The notes: generated from the sequence alone by a model not told the origin. Shown: positions 1 through 14,218, counted from the stretch's first letter. The stretch is DNA of 64,000 nucleotides from Neocallimastix lanati (nom. inval.) (GCA_016946835.1 JACVTC010000012.1:777501-841500), one strand, 5' to 3'. Made by a program: numbers and translations.

Positions 1-540
1 TATTTTGAGGGATGATTTATGTATAACATTCATATTTTTAGGATCTCCTTTTTTTTTTTTATCATTAAAAATAATGAAAGATATATTAATATAACGTTTT
101 ATATTTAATACATCTATCTACTTTTTGAAATTATCCTTTTTTGTTTTTAAAAAAAATATATATTTATTTTTTTATTATTTATTTATTTATTTAATTAAAT
201 TTAATTTTTTATAATTTATTATTTATTTTTATTATTAATATTATTTATTTTTATTTATTTAATTCAAAAATCTTTTTTTTTTAAAAAAACTAACCCTTTA
301 GTATTTATTTCATTCTATTTTTATTTATTTATTTATATACTTAACAATTATTTTTTTTTTTAAAAAAAAAAAATTAGAAATGGGATGCATTAAATTATTG
401 AATTAAATTTTAATTTATAAGCCACGTTTCTTCCTCCCCTTTATATATATATTATATATTATTATTATTTATTAGAAGTGTGCTGTCGTTAAAAAAAAAA
501 AAAATTATTATTTATTAGAAAAAAAGATTTACTTCAAACT
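1..540. other. AT-rich stretch without a gene
   Basis: Almost pure A+T with T and A runs of 8-14 bases and (TTTA)n-like tracts. No open frame with coding character was seen on either strand. Confidence 0.7.
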
Positions 541-706
541 TGATTTCATGAATCCATAGTTATTGAAATATATATATGTGAGGTAGAGAGAGGTTCCCTA
601 CGACTAAATTAATAAATCTTTCCAGTCATTTTTTATGTCCTTTTACCAAAAAAAAAAGGAGTTATGTATAGGGTTAGGTTATACTGGACCTCGCTCTTTT
701 CCTCAC

Positions 707-737
<31 letters not shown>

Positions 738-1110
738 GGGAGAAGGAAGTTTAAGAAACCGTGATGGTGGTAGTGGAAGTAATTAACTCCGAAAAACAAA
801 AAACTAAAAAAATAAAAAAAAAAAAAAAACGTTCAATAGAAAAAAAAAAAACGTTCAATAGAAAAAAAAAAAAACAAAAAAAATTTTTTTTTCCAAGGAA
901 CAATAATAGATAGGTTCCCCTCCGGCCTGTCCAGTGTACAAGTAGGAGGCCAATTCTACCTACATGGAAGGGTGTATGTGTGTGTGTGTGTATGTGTCTG
1001 TTTCCGTGACTACCTATAAAATATTCCCATTGCCCCTGAGAGGGGGCGGGGCTGAAACTAACTATAGGAATAGTATAGATCACGTGGCTTAATCTATACA
1101 ATTAAAAAAA
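540..1110. repeat. GC-richer island, probably interspersed-repeat debris
   Basis: This patch is clearly richer in G+C than its surroundings. It carries GGGTTAGGTTATACTGGA near 675, followed by a ~30-base A run and GGAAGTTT. The same 18-mer starts the repeat at 14846-15085, which also ends in GGAAGTTT plus poly(A). A (GT)n microsatellite lies near 970-1000. The shared head and A-rich tail suggest a LINE or SINE 3-prime end, here with internal loss. An open minus frame of 116 codons crosses the patch, but it is full of homopolymer-encoded Phe and is not believed. Confidence 0.4.
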
Positions 1111-1124
1111 ACAATTCAAAGGCA

Positions 1125-1344
1125 TCAAGGTTCACTTTCGTATGGTCTTCCAATATTTCTTAAAATTTCATCTCTTTGTACCGGAAGCCACCTAAGAAAG
1201 GATAACCATGGATTATCATCTAAATTACAGAAAACTGTAAATTGTGACTCCTGATTTTCGACCATTCCTTTTTTCTTCAACCCTTAATGGAACTGGAAAA
1301 ACAATCCATAGCATTGTGGTACATTACCAAGATGAAAATTAGGA
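1125..1344 (-). pseudogene. Coding-like fragment, unrecognised protein end
   Basis: Read on the minus strand from 1344, one frame gives about 72 codons with a single internal stop and a terminal TGA at 1125-1127. The residue mix is that of a real protein and unlike the surrounding low-complexity DNA: it contains LGNVPQCYGLFFQFH, then VENQESQFTVFCNLDDNPWL and RDEILRNIGRPYESEP. From the ATG at 1265 the second half is a clean 45-codon frame. It could be the last exon of a spliced gene or a decayed transposon piece. I do not recognise the family, and no upstream exon was found in the A-rich DNA to the right. Confidence 0.35.
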
Positions 1345-1492
1345 TCTTTCTAAAAAATGAGATTGGACAAAAAACTAAGATTTTAAAAGAGAAATTTTTT
1401 AAATTTAATATCATTGCTGTACTTTTCTAATTAAAATTTTTAGTTCATTTATCATAATTTGAATAACTTATAATATATTCAATTATGGTGAT

Positions 1493-1734
1493 AATTTCTT
1501 TTTACTATGACAATTTATATACCGAATACTTTTATAAATATAAATATAAATATATATATATATATATTTTAAGTTTTATTTTTAAATTATACATACACAT
1601 TTAATAAATATATATAATAAAATAATAATAATAATAATAATAATATAATGATATAATAATAGCTATAATTATGTTGAAAATTTTACTTTAATTTCTTTTT
1701 ACTATAACAATTTATATGTCAAATACTTTTATAA

Positions 1735-1765
<31 letters not shown>

Positions 1766-1870
1766 TTTTAAGTTTTATTGTAAATTATACATACACATTT
1801 AATAAATATATATAATAAAGTAATAATAATAATAGTGATATAATAATAACTATAATTATGTTAAAATTTT
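1493..1870. repeat. Tandem duplication, two ~190-bp copies
   Basis: The block starting at TTTCTTTTTACTATGACAA (about 1496) recurs at about 1692 with few changes. Both copies include TTTTAAGTTTTAT, TACATACACATTTAATAAA and a (TAA)n tract ending in ATAGCTATAATTATGTT or its variant. The second copy has a shorter (TAA)n. No gene lies within it. Confidence 0.75.
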
Positions 1871-1942
1871 ACTACTTTTTGAAAAAATAATTTTAGCCTT
1901 ATATGGGACATATTTTATTAATTAAAAAAAAAAAAAAAAAAA

Positions 1943-1985
<43 letters not shown>

Positions 1986-2270
1986 CAAAGTAATTTCGAT
2001 TTAATAAATATTTCTTATCCAATATTCATCAATCTTTAAAACTTTCAAAAAATATGTTGTAATCTTTAATAATTAAATCAATTTAAATATCAATTTAGTA
2101 TAAAATTTGATTTATTATTTATTATTTTTTTTTACTATTTATTTATTTACAAAAATTATTATTTATACAATACAATATATTTTTATAATATATTTTATAG
2201 TATCTATTAATATTCTTTATTAAACATTATGTATTATATATATTAATGAATTCATTTTTTAATATTTTTT

Positions 2271-2307
<37 letters not shown>

Positions 2308-3118
2308 TTTTTTTATTTTTTTAATATAAAATAAAATATATTCTATGAAATTAAAATTATATAAATGATATAAATTCCATACTTTTATTTATTTTTTCAC
2401 TTTTCATTCTTATATCTATTAAGTAATTTTTAGTTATTGTTATTTATATTTCATTTAATCTTTACTTTTCATTCTTATATCTACTAAGTAATTTTTAGTT
2501 ATTTTTATTTTTATTTCATTTAATCTTTATTTTTAATTATTTTTATTTTTATTTTTATTTTTATTTTTATTTTTATTTTTATTTTCATTTTCATTTTTAT
2601 TTTTATTTCATTCCTTTTGTTCTGTCATTTGTTCTATCAACACAAATAAATAAAAAATAGATAAATAATAAAATAAAATAAATATAAATATTGATGAATT
2701 AATAATTAAATATATATTTCATAATAATAAATAAAATATTTTCATAAAAAAAAAGTATCTTTATAGACATTTAATTATATAAATATGTAGTAATAATATA
2801 TAAATAATAATATAATCAATAATAATATAAACAATACTAATAATTTATTAATAATTGAAATTTATTCCAAAAAAAAAAGTTATTGTGTAAAGAATTAATG
2901 TATTTTTATTCATTATTGAATCAGAGTTGTTTCAAAATTCTTAAAGTAGGAAAAAATCATTTCTATTTCTGTAGTTTTTTTTTTTTTTTTTTTTTTCTAA
3001 AAATGTTTCCTTTTTTTTTTTTTTTCTGTAATATTTAATTGAAGCATTAATTTTGTTAGTTTTTGTTAGTTTTTTTTTGTAATATTTAATTGAAGCATTA
3101 ATTTCGTTAGTTTTTCTT

Positions 3119-3154
<36 letters not shown>

Positions 3155-4025
3155 GAAGTGTGTTCAGATATCTTCAACAATTGCTCGCATTTTTTTTTTT
3201 TTTTTTTTTTTAGTAAATCCATGGAGTGGTCAAGTTTTTTTTTTTGTTAACTATTTTTAAAGTTAAGGGGTATCTATTATATCTATTTTATTAATATTAT
3301 ATCTATTATTAGAAGAGATGACTTGAATAGTCCTCACTCATCCTCATAAACTTTTTTTCTTATTGGAACAATTAAATTGAAGGGTTGGAGGTAGTAGTAG
3401 GTCTAAAATCTACTGGTTGTTTTGGAGTAGGTAATATAATATAAATTAAATCTGATGAATTCTGGAGGTGTGTTCTTATTTTTATAATGTCAACATTTAT
3501 GGGATCATGAATTTATAATTTCTTTAATTTTTAACAATTCTGAGTGAACTTGAAAGATGATATAAGCCATAACGATAATATTCATTGATTTGATCAATAC
3601 TTTTGATATGACAATCATTTTTAAAAATCTAAAAAAATATTAATCAAGGTTAAATTGAAACAACAGAAATGGATGCATAAAAACAATTCTCATTTGATTT
3701 TTTAAATATAAAAAAAATTTTTAAATATTGTTATATCATAAATGATAATTTAATAGGCTTTTAACTATTTTTAAAAAGGGAGGAAAAAGATCATGAAATT
3801 ATAATTTCTTTAACCATTAATAATTATGAATGAACTTGAACTTGAAAGATGATAAGCCTAAAGAAATTATTAATTAAACTGCTTTTATATATATGTGAAA
3901 TTAAAAGATTAAAAAAAAGATTAAAAAAAAAAAAGATTAGAATGAATATCATAATTATGATGGCCACTACTGGCTGGTTGGCTGGCTTCATTTCACTGAT
4001 TAGAGTACTTTTCATTCAAATTAAT

Positions 4026-4059
<34 letters not shown>

Positions 4060-4174
4060 GTAAAGAGATATCTATAAAATAAAAAAAAAAAAATAAAAAA
4101 AAAAATTCTGTCAGGACGTTAGGTGAGGAATTATATTTTTCCAACTTGGAATAAAATATTCAAAAATATGTATA

Positions 4175-4208
<34 letters not shown>

Positions 4209-4830
4209 TTTACGATTTAATTTAAAGTTACTATAATACTACTGTTTTTTTTTTTTTATTTTAAAGTATTTGTTATTGTAAAAGTTTATGGAAAAAAAAA
4301 AAAACAGATTACCACAAACAAAATAAAATATAATAAAATATAATATATTACAAAAGCTTACAATACTTGTTAACAAAATATTTTCTTTAAAACTTATATC
4401 TTATTAAAATATAAAATGAAATTTTGCTATGCTATTAACTCTATATTCCTCAATTAAAATTAATTAAAATTAAATAAATATTCGAATAATAGTTAAATAA
4501 ATTAACTAATGAATATTAAATAAATAAAATATTAAATAAATAAATATTAATAGATATATATAATAATAAAATTTGAAAAGAAGATATCTTTTAAATAAAA
4601 ATAAATAACATATCGATTAGCCTAAGTATATATTTTTTTTATATTCTAAACATTTCAGTTACATATTAGCTATATAAATATCTAAAAAAAAGGATTATTA
4701 ATATATATTTATACAGTAAATGTATCCTCTTTTAATTATTTATTTTAATCATTAATTAAAGGAAGGTCTGGTGGGAATTTTATCAATAAAAAACTAGTAA
4801 ATTCACTATTGATTACATGGAATATAACAA
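1871..4830. other. Gene-poor AT desert with small tandem duplications
   Basis: Long T runs dominate (for example 1948-1985 and 2272-2305). Small duplications are visible: CATTCTTATATCTA(T/C)TAAGTAATTTTTAG at about 2406 and 2468; a ~50-bp unit with AATATTTAATTGAAGCATTAA at about 3029 and 3081; and a unit containing GAACTTGAAAGATGATA at about 3547 and 3839. No protein-coding signal was seen. Confidence 0.6.
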
Positions 4831-4837
4831 AGAAAAA

Positions 4838-4990
4838 AAAAGGGAGCCAATTCCAAAATTTTTTTTTTTAAACTAAAAAAAAAAAAAATGGGAGCCAATT
4901 CCAAAACTTTTTTTTTAAACTAAAGAAAAAAAAAAAATGGGAGCCAATTCCAAATTTTTTTTTTTTAAACTAAAAAAAAAAAAAAAAAAA
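4838..4990. repeat. Three tandem copies of a ~55-bp unit
   Basis: The unit GGGAGCCAATTCCAAA, then a T run, AAACTAAA and an A run, is repeated three times in direct order (starts near 4842, 4889 and 4939). Only the homopolymer lengths differ, as expected for replication slippage. Confidence 0.85.
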
Positions 4991-5443
4991 TATGCTGGAA
5001 GATTGTGGGATAACAAAATCTCCTGTTTTCTTAATTAAGAAAATTAAGCTTAATTCAATTATAATACAAATAATTGGCTATTTGGTAAATAAAATTTTTT
5101 AAAATTATAAATCATAAATTTCATGAGGTTGACAATATTTATAATATTAATAATAAGAAATAGTCAGGATATTGATGTTATTATAATTATAATGATGATA
5201 ATTATTTAGATCACTTATAATGGAATTATAAATCTCATTAAAATTAATAAATAAATAATATTATATTTAATAATAATCATAATATATATATATATTTATC
5301 AATTATTAATTAATAAAGAAAATAAATATATATTCTTTTAATAATTATTATATAAAATAAATATTAATTAATTGGAATAGTAATTTTTTTTATTATAACT
5401 TTTCATAAAAATGAATACCTTTTTTTTTTTTTTTTTTTTTTTT

Positions 5444-7105
<1,662 letters not shown>

Positions 7106-7161
7106 AATCTAATCTAAAAATAATTAATAACTCTTTGTTATAATAAAATTTTATATTAATT

Positions 7162-7168
7162 AAAAAAA

Positions 7169-7266
<98 letters not shown>
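7162..7266. repeat. (TAA)n microsatellite
   Basis: More than 30 uninterrupted ATA/TAA triplets. Confidence 0.9.
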
Positions 7267-7267
<1 letters not shown>

Positions 7268-7375
7268 GAGTTTAGATTGTTATGATTAGGATGTTTTATG
7301 AAGGCCAAAAAAACTATTATATGAAGAATTGCTAAAAGAGTTAAAAAAAATTTTATACATGTTTAGAATAAACTT

Positions 7376-7414
<39 letters not shown>

Positions 7415-7825
7415 TAAAATACAAATTGTTATATTATATTTTAATAAAACCCATTAAGTTTATTATTATTTAAATTTATTTTTATTAATAATTAGATTTT
7501 TAAATATTATATTTTAATTTTTTTTTTTTGTATCAATTTTTTATATTTTTTTTTTAATTATTAATAAATATTTTTAATTATTTAATTATATTTAAATTTA
7601 TTATTATTATCATTATAATTATTATGATTTTCTTTTTTAAATTAAATATAAATTTTTAATAAAGAGCTTGATTAAAAGTGAATTAGTGATATCGTTAACT
7701 TTTTCAAAATAATAAAAATTTACCATTAATAATAATAAATTAAAGATTCCTCTATAATAAAATTTATATAATTTTCAATATTTAATAAAATTAAATTTAT
7801 ATATATATTATATATTATATATATA

Positions 7826-7871
<46 letters not shown>

Positions 7872-7873
<2 letters not shown>

Positions 7874-8339
7874 GTATGACAATATGAATAATACGTCAAA
7901 TAATAGAGGAACAGATATTTTATATTCCCAAAAAATCATGTACAATTCAAATGTTACAGTATTTAATAGAGATTTTACTGAAGTAGCATTTTACTCAAGA
8001 AATTTCTGTGCTACAAAAGATTATAACTTTGTAAAAGTTGAGTTGAATATTCCTTTTACTGGAATAGATAATGCAAATCATCGTGCCAGAATTGTAGTTT
8101 ATATTGATGATGAAGTAATATGCGACTCGACCATTCATACTCCAGCAAATTGGATTTTATATCCTCTTTTTATTTCTGGATTTTCTTTAAATGTTAAAGA
8201 AGGAATGCATATGTTTAAAATAAAAGCTTGTGTGGATGATGGTGGAACATTATATATTCCTCATGTAAATCCAGATTGTATTGAAAGTACAAAGGAACCA
8301 AAAATAAGTGGTTCATTACTTATTACTGGAACAAATTAA
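7872..8339 (+). CDS. 155-residue beta-rich protein, paralogue 1
   Basis: This is the first of three paralogues in the window. I do not recognise the family. The body aligns with the other two without gaps over most of its length. Shared blocks are YSQKI.Y.S.V near residue 18, NR.F.E..FY.R.F, VKVE..IPFTG.D, ARI..YID.EVICD.TI.T near residue 77, W.L.P..ISGFSL....G.H.FKIKACV, LYIP, and the C-terminal EPK..(G/C)SLLITG. Alternating hydrophobic residues and the many Gly and Pro turns suggest a compact beta-sandwich. There is no signal peptide or membrane segment, so a cytosolic protein is inferred. The ATG at 7872 follows a ~30-base T run directly; a second in-frame ATG four codons on could also serve. 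The gene is far richer in G+C than its flanks and ends in TAA. The shared motif GAACAATTAA lies just downstream, as in the other copies. Confidence 0.8.
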
Positions 8340-8685
8340 AAAAAATTAATATATGTGAACAATTAAGTTTATCATAATAAAGAAAAAAAAAATTTTTTTT
8401 TTTTAAAATAAAATTATATTATATATTTTATTTATTACTTTTTATATTATGAAAATCTTTTTATTAAAAAATCATATTTTTGATTATATGCTTATTTTTT
8501 ATTTTTTTTCTATTTTTATAATATTTTATTAATGAATACGCTCAATTTTTCATTATTATTAATTACTTATATTATAAATAACCTTCCTTTTGCGTGTTTA
8601 TACTCAACAATAAAAAAATATTCCTTTTGAAATGAATATTAACTCAATGTCTATAATTTATAACAATAAGTTGCAACATTAAGTC

Positions 8686-8738
<53 letters not shown>

Positions 8739-8877
8739 GAATAAAGAATGATGAGATTAATTTACTATTTAATATTTTAAATAATAATTTAAGATTAACA
8801 TAATATTACAACGAATTTTTTATATATTTATTATTACATTATAAAAATAAAAATGAGATATATACCTCATATTTAAA
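8340..8877. other. AT-rich spacer with (TAA)n tract
   Basis: It holds the post-gene motif GAACAATTAAG near 8357, which is repeated after the other two paralogues, and a (TAA)n microsatellite near 8687-8732. No coding signal was seen. Confidence 0.6.
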
Positions 8878-9421
8878 TCAACAAATTTCATTTGAGAAAC
8901 ATATAAAATATAAACATATAGTAAATATATAAATGAGTATTTAAACTATTTATATATAATGATCGTAATAAAGATAGAATAAATTGTTATATGTTAAATT
9001 TTTTATTTAAATACAAAACAAATATAAATAACTAAATAAACAGCAAATATAAATAAAAGAAAAAAGGAATGGTAAAACTCCATATATATGGCATGCCTTT
9101 TTTTTTTTTCTTTTTATTTTAAAAAAAAAAAGTGAAACATTGGTTGGATATTTAGTTGAATATTGAGAAAGTGTAAAAAAAAAAAAAAAAAAAAGAAAAT
9201 AGTACTGGTAATACATTTTTATTTTTGGCATATGAAAGTGGAAATAAAAACAATGGTAAAACTTTTCGATGATAAAATATTTATATAAAGAAAATAAGTT
9301 TGATGAAAACACTAATATTTTGTACATTTGCTAATAGTAGTAATGAAGCAATGATAAAATAGGAGTATTTAGTTGGATAATGAAATAAATCAAAATAAAA
9401 ATATAAAAAAACAAAAAACAA

Positions 9422-9462
<41 letters not shown>

Positions 9463-9740
9463 ATAAACGAATAATAAAAAATCTAATCTTTTAATACAAA
9501 GATTTTTATAATATAAAAAGAAATAAATAAATTATATAATTTTATTTTTAAAATTTTTTTCTTTATGCTAAGATGTATGGAAATGAAATAATAATAAAAT
9601 TTAGTATATATAAGAAAAGAAGAAGAAGGTAAAACTTCATTATTTGATACTTATTCAATTGGAAATAAAACAATAGTAAAATATTTAATTAAATATGGAA
9701 GTAGATATTATTTTTTGCTTATTGTCAATGTCTATTTTTA
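8878..9740 (+). pseudogene. Decayed ankyrin-repeat gene, copy 1
   Basis: The last piece reads, in one frame on the plus strand near 9625-9715, EEEGKTSLFDTYSIGNKTI followed by VKYLIKYGSR. This matches the ankyrin consensus (G.TPL..A...G....V..L...GA). Upstream, further degraded units show the same words at DNA level: GGTAAAACTCCAT near 9070, GTTGGATATTTAGTTGAATATTG near 9145, and GGAAATAAAAACAATGGTAAAAC near 9240. The units are split by A and T runs and frameshifts, so no long protein can be made. The opening ACAAATTTCA(A/T)TTGAGAAA is shared with the second relic at 13463. The arrangement, directly downstream of a 155-residue gene, is repeated there. Confidence 0.65.
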
Positions 9741-10789
9741 TTTTTATTTCAATTTTTTTTTTAAAAAAATATTATTATAATATTACTATTAATGATTATG
9801 GTGAATTACTTTTTTTACTTTTTATAAAAATAATTGATTAACAATAGTAAATAATAAACAATTAAATAATAAATAATTAATTTTATAAAAGATAAAATTT
9901 AATAATTATAAAAATAATTATAGAATGCTTTTTAATATTGAATCATTTTTCTTCATTGACTATAACTTAATTAGTAAAAAAAAAAAAAAAATAAAAAAAT
10001 AAAAAAATGAAAAAAATGAAAAAAATCAAAAAAATAAAAAATAAAATTTATTTTGTTTTTGTCGCTTAAAGATTTAATTTGTGAATTAATTAAATATTGA
10101 CTTTACTTTTTTTTTTTTATTTTGTATTATAAATAAAGGAAGAATTAATCAATATTTTGCTTTATTTAGTATTATTTAGTTATTTTTAATATATATTATT
10201 AATTTTAAAAGAAATAAAAATCGTTTAATAATAATAAAAAAAATAAAATTAAGTCAAAAGTTATTATATATAATTAGAATATAAATCCAAAAAGTAACTA
10301 AATATTTCTTTTGGTTATACCATTAATATATATAATTGAATAAAAAAAAGAAAGTATTATTACTAAATAAAAAAAAAAAAAAACTAAAAGATAATTAAAA
10401 AATTATAATATTGTAACTATACCCACTTTTAATATTTTATTTTATTTTTTTTGTTTTTTTATAGTAAACTTTCTTTTTTTCATAACACTTTATTTAGTTC
10501 TTAATAATGATCCCCACCATTAAACTATTTCATTAAATAAAACATTTTTTTTTTTTCAAACTAAACTCTTATCAAAGCATTATTAACTTTTTTTTTTTCC
10601 TTTAAATTTAATCCATCAGTTAACTTTATAAACTTTAATTAAACTTTGTAAACTTTAATTATATTATTTTTCTAAAAATTCTCAACAAATTTTTATTATA
10701 TTATATTATATTATATTATATTATATTTATTATATTAATTCTGAATTATAAAAAAAATAATTTAATTATTATGTCCAAAATTTTTTATT
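9741..10789. other. AT-rich stretch, no gene seen
   Basis: Low-complexity A+T, with an interrupted (AAAAAT)n tract near 9980-10040 and a short (TTATA)n tract near 10695-10725. Nothing coding was seen. Confidence 0.6.
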
Positions 10790-11225
10790 ATAAATAATAA
10801 ATAATAAATAATAAATAATAAATAATAAATAATAAAAAGAGTATTTATTAATAAATAATAAATAATAAATAATAAAAAGAGTATTTATTAATAAATAATA
10901 AATAATAAATAATAAAAAGAGTATTTATTAATAAATAATAAATAATAAATAATAAAAAGAGTATTTATTAATAAATAATAAATAATAAATAATAAAAAGA
11001 GTATTTATTAATAAATAATAAATAATAATAAAGAGTATTTATTAATAAATAATAAATAATAAATAATAAATAATAAAAAAAAGAGTATTTATTAATAAAT
11101 AATAAATAATAAATAATAAATAATAAAAAAAAGAGTATTTATTAATAAATAATAAACAATAAATAATAAAAAGAGTATTTATTAATAAATAATTGAATAA
11201 TAAATAATGAATAATTGAATAATAA
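10789..11225. repeat. Minisatellite of ~40-bp units, nine copies
   Basis: The core AGAGTATTTATTAATAAATA recurs nine times (near 10838, 10878, 10918, 10958, 10998, 11032, 11072, 11132 and 11172), separated by (AATAAAT)n spacers. The first five copies are exactly 40 bp apart. The core contains the palindrome TATTTATTAATAAATA. The same core occurs singly near 15297 and, in reverse orientation, near 12390 and as an array at 42005-42290. Confidence 0.9.
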
Positions 11226-11551
11226 ATAAAGGTTTAATATTGAAAAGTGTTGCAATAATATATATTAATTAATTATAAAAGAAGATCCATTTGAAAATAT
11301 TAACACTTTTATTTATTTTTATGTATCTTATATTTTTACACATCCACATAAAATTTTACATATATGACAAATATCATATGATATACAACATATATATCAC
11401 ATGATCTTATATTTTATATATTTATTATATTTATTTTATATTTATTTTATATGGATATCGAAAAAAAAATGTTTTATTATATATGTTTGTAATTTTATAA
11501 TTTTATCTATTAATAATAATTAATTCTTTTTTACGTCATATTATTTTTGCA

Positions 11552-11584
<33 letters not shown>

Positions 11585-11897
11585 GACAATAAAAATATAT
11601 TTTATAATTGGACATAATTATTTATTTAATTATTTATTTAATTATTTAATTATTTAATTATTTAATTATTTATTTAATAAAAAAAAAGAAAAGAAAGCAA
11701 TATAAAATATTTTTTTTTTTTTTTTTTTTTTTTTTATTGAATTTTATTTTATTTGTATGTAAAATATATTTATTATTATTATTATTATATAAATATTAAA
11801 TACTAAATATATATTAAATATATAATATATATATTCTTTTTTTTTTCATTGAAATAAAAGATTGTGATTAAAAATTTCTTTACTTTTTTGAATTCTA

Positions 11898-11932
<35 letters not shown>

Positions 11933-11959
11933 ATTGATAAAATTAAAAAATAAGTAATA
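11226..11959. other. AT-rich stretch upstream of paralogue 2
   Basis: T runs of 25-30 bases and (ATTT)n tracts. No coding signal was seen before the candidate exon at 11960. Confidence 0.5.
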
Positions 11960-12038
11960 ATGTCTATTATATTAAAATTACGTTATAAATTATTACAATT
12001 TTTAAATAAAAAATTAAAACATGCTAACTATACAAAAG
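11960..12038 (+). other. Candidate first exon for the gene at 12561
   Basis: An ATG at 11960 opens 26 codons (MSIILKLRYKLLQFLNKKLK... ending in HANYTK) and is followed at 12039 by GTAAAT, an acceptable fungal 5-prime splice site. Joining the G at 12038 to TT at 12541, just after a possible acceptor TTTTAAAG, keeps the frame into the second paralogue. The implied intron would be 502 bp. The other two paralogues show no such exon, so this may be chance. It matters because the downstream frame has no in-frame ATG. Confidence 0.25.
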
Positions 12039-12560
12039 GTAAATAAAAGTTTTTTATGGAATAAAAAAAATTTAAATAAAGTATTTTTTTATATTTATAG
12101 TATTAGAAAAAAATATACTATAATAATTAAATAATTATTCAAATTAAAAAAAATAAAAAAAAAAAAAAAAAGAATGTGTTGAATGAGTTAAAAATAAAAT
12201 AATGTTAAAATTAAATAGAAGAAATAAAACAGAAAACAAAACAAAATTAAATAGAATGAAAAAAAGAATTAACGAAATAAGGGTAGTTATCAATTGAGAT
12301 AAAATTAAGCATATCTCATTATTTAGCAATAATTTATATATTTATTATTTTATTATTTTTATTAATTATTATTATATATTATTATTTATTAATAAATACT
12401 CTTTTTATAATTTATTATTATTATTACCTCAATTAATATTTTTTTGAATAATTCAAATATATCGTAATTTTTTTAATAAAATATTTAAATTGATATCAAT
12501 TCTTATAATATTTATATAAATATATATATATATTTTAAAGTTGAAAAAGAGTGTGACGAT

Positions 12561-13016
12561 GTGAATAGTAACTGGTTTAATAGTAGCGGAATAGATATCT
12601 TATTTTCCCAAAAAATCATTTATAATTCAAAAGTTGTGTTATTTAATAGAGAATTTACTGAGATAGCATTTTACACAAGAGATTTTAATGCCACAAGAGA
12701 TTATAAATTTGTAAAAGTTGAGATGAATATTCCTTTTACTGGATTAGATACTTCAGGAAGTCGTGCAAGAATTTTAGCTTATATTGATGATGAAGTAATA
12801 TGCGACTCAACTATTAATACTACCTCAAATTGGATTTTATATCCTCTTTTTATTTCTGGATTTTCTTTAAAAATTAAAAAAGGAATGCATAAGTTTAAAA
12901 TAAAAGCTTGTGTGGATCGGGGAGCTTTATATATTCCTCATTTAAATCCAGATTGCATTGAAAATTTAATGGAGCCCAAAATAAGTTGTTCATTACTTAT
13001 TACAGGAATATATTAA
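12561..13016 (+). CDS. ~151-residue beta-rich protein, paralogue 2
   Basis: This is a close paralogue of the gene at 7872 with the same blocks in order: FSQKIIYNSKV, NREFTEIAFYTRDF, VKVEMNIPFTGLD, ARILAYIDDEVICDSTI, WILYPLFISGFSL, GMHKFKIKACVD, LYIPHLNPDC and SLLITG. The frame is open back to a stop at 12486 but contains no ATG; 12561 is a GTG. An ATG one base off (12559) is followed at once by TGA. So the original start has been lost, or a spliced upstream exon supplies it (see 11960-12038), or a non-ATG codon is used. The rest of the frame is intact and similar enough to suggest recent function. It is followed by GAACAATTAAG and then an ankyrin relic. Confidence 0.65.
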   Translation: MNSNWFNSSGIDILFSQKIIYNSKVVLFNREFTEIAFYTRDFNATRDYKFVKVEMNIPFTGLDTSGSRARILAYIDDEVICDSTINTTSNWILYPLFISGFSLKIKKGMHKFKIKACVDRGALYIPHLNPDCIENLMEPKISCSLLITGIY

Positions 13017-13462
13017 CAAAAAATAATAATAATAATAATTAAAAAATATTTGAACAATTAAGCATATAATATCAAAATTTACTTATTAAATTAAAATTAT
13101 CTTTCATTTATTGGTTTATTAATAATTTATATATGAAATATTATAAAAAAAAAAAAAAGTTTAGAGAACCTGTTTTTCACAATAATTTTTACATTTTATT
13201 TCTATTTATACTAATATATATAATTAATACATTTGCATAACCTATTTCATTAATTATAAAAATATGTTACAATTCAATTTTAAAATTATCAATTAATATG
13301 TAAAATTATTAAAGAGTATAAAAAATTTATAAAAAATTTATAAAAAAATATTAAAAAAAAAAGAAATTTTTTTCATTATCATTTTTAAGTTTATTTATTT
13401 ATTTTTTTTTTATTCTATAAAGAATAACAACAACATCAACAACAATAAAAAAAATATTTAAA

Positions 13463-13895
13463 ACAACAAATTTCAATTGAGAAATATAAAAAAATAAAAT
13501 CATATAAATATATATATCGCATTGTAAATATTTATTAATGAATGTGATAAAAAGTGATTAAAAAATTAATAAATGTTAAATTTTTAATTGAACATGGATC
13601 AAATATATAACGGATAAAGAAAATAAATATGGTAAAACTCTATTATTTAATGAATTAAAGTATTGGAAATGAGACATTAATAAACTATTTAGTTGAAAAT
13701 GGAACAGTTAAAAAAAACTATCTTATAAATATTATTGAAGAAATAAATCATTGATATAAGTATTTTAGTTGAACATAGATCAGATATAAGTAAGGAATAT
13801 AGATATGACGGTGAAACTCCATATTTTTTTTCTTTATCCTTTTAAAATGAGAATGAAACCATAATAAAATATTTTAGTCGAAAATTAAATTCCTA
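13463..13895 (+). pseudogene. Decayed ankyrin-repeat gene, copy 2
   Basis: Two or three ankyrin units are still visible in shifting plus-strand frames. One has GKTLLFNELK at about 13631, continuing one frame over as GNETLINYLVENGT. Another has GETP at about 13821 followed by NETIIKYF. The word AATTGAACATGGATC near 13587 matches the consensus LIEHG. The start shares ACAACAAATTTCAATTGAGAAA-like sequence with the relic at 8878. Stops and frameshifts are frequent, so this is a dead gene. Its position behind a 155-residue paralogue repeats the layout of the first copy. Confidence 0.6.
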
Positions 13896-14160
13896 TAACT
13901 GGTAGTTTCTTAGTAGTTATAGGAATAAAAATCACTTTCAACAAGTTGGTTAATAACAACCAATAGAAGTTTTTTGTGTTGATTAGAAAGAAAGAATTTA
14001 GAAATTTTTTTTTTTTTTAATAATTTTTTTACAATTTATCAATTTAACATTAAAAATAATAATTTTTTTTTGTAAAGTCAAATATTAACCATAATTACAA
14101 TAATAATTAAATAATAGTAATAATAATTAATTAATTTAAAATTAATTTAAGTAATTTAAT

Positions 14161-14217
<57 letters not shown>
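14161..14217. repeat. Poly(A) run of more than 50 bases
   Basis: One of the longest homopolymers in the window, followed at 14251-14280 by a ~30-base T run. No gene lies nearby. Confidence 0.9.

Positions 14218-14218
<1 letters not shown>

Noticed and set aside
751-1101. 116-codon open frame on the minus strand
   Set aside because: Its second half is encoded by A runs read as poly-Phe and its first half overlaps a (GT)n tract and repeat debris.
2941-3222. Open minus frame rich in Lys
   Set aside because: It is produced by T runs read as poly-Lys plus a small tandem duplication; no protein-like segment.
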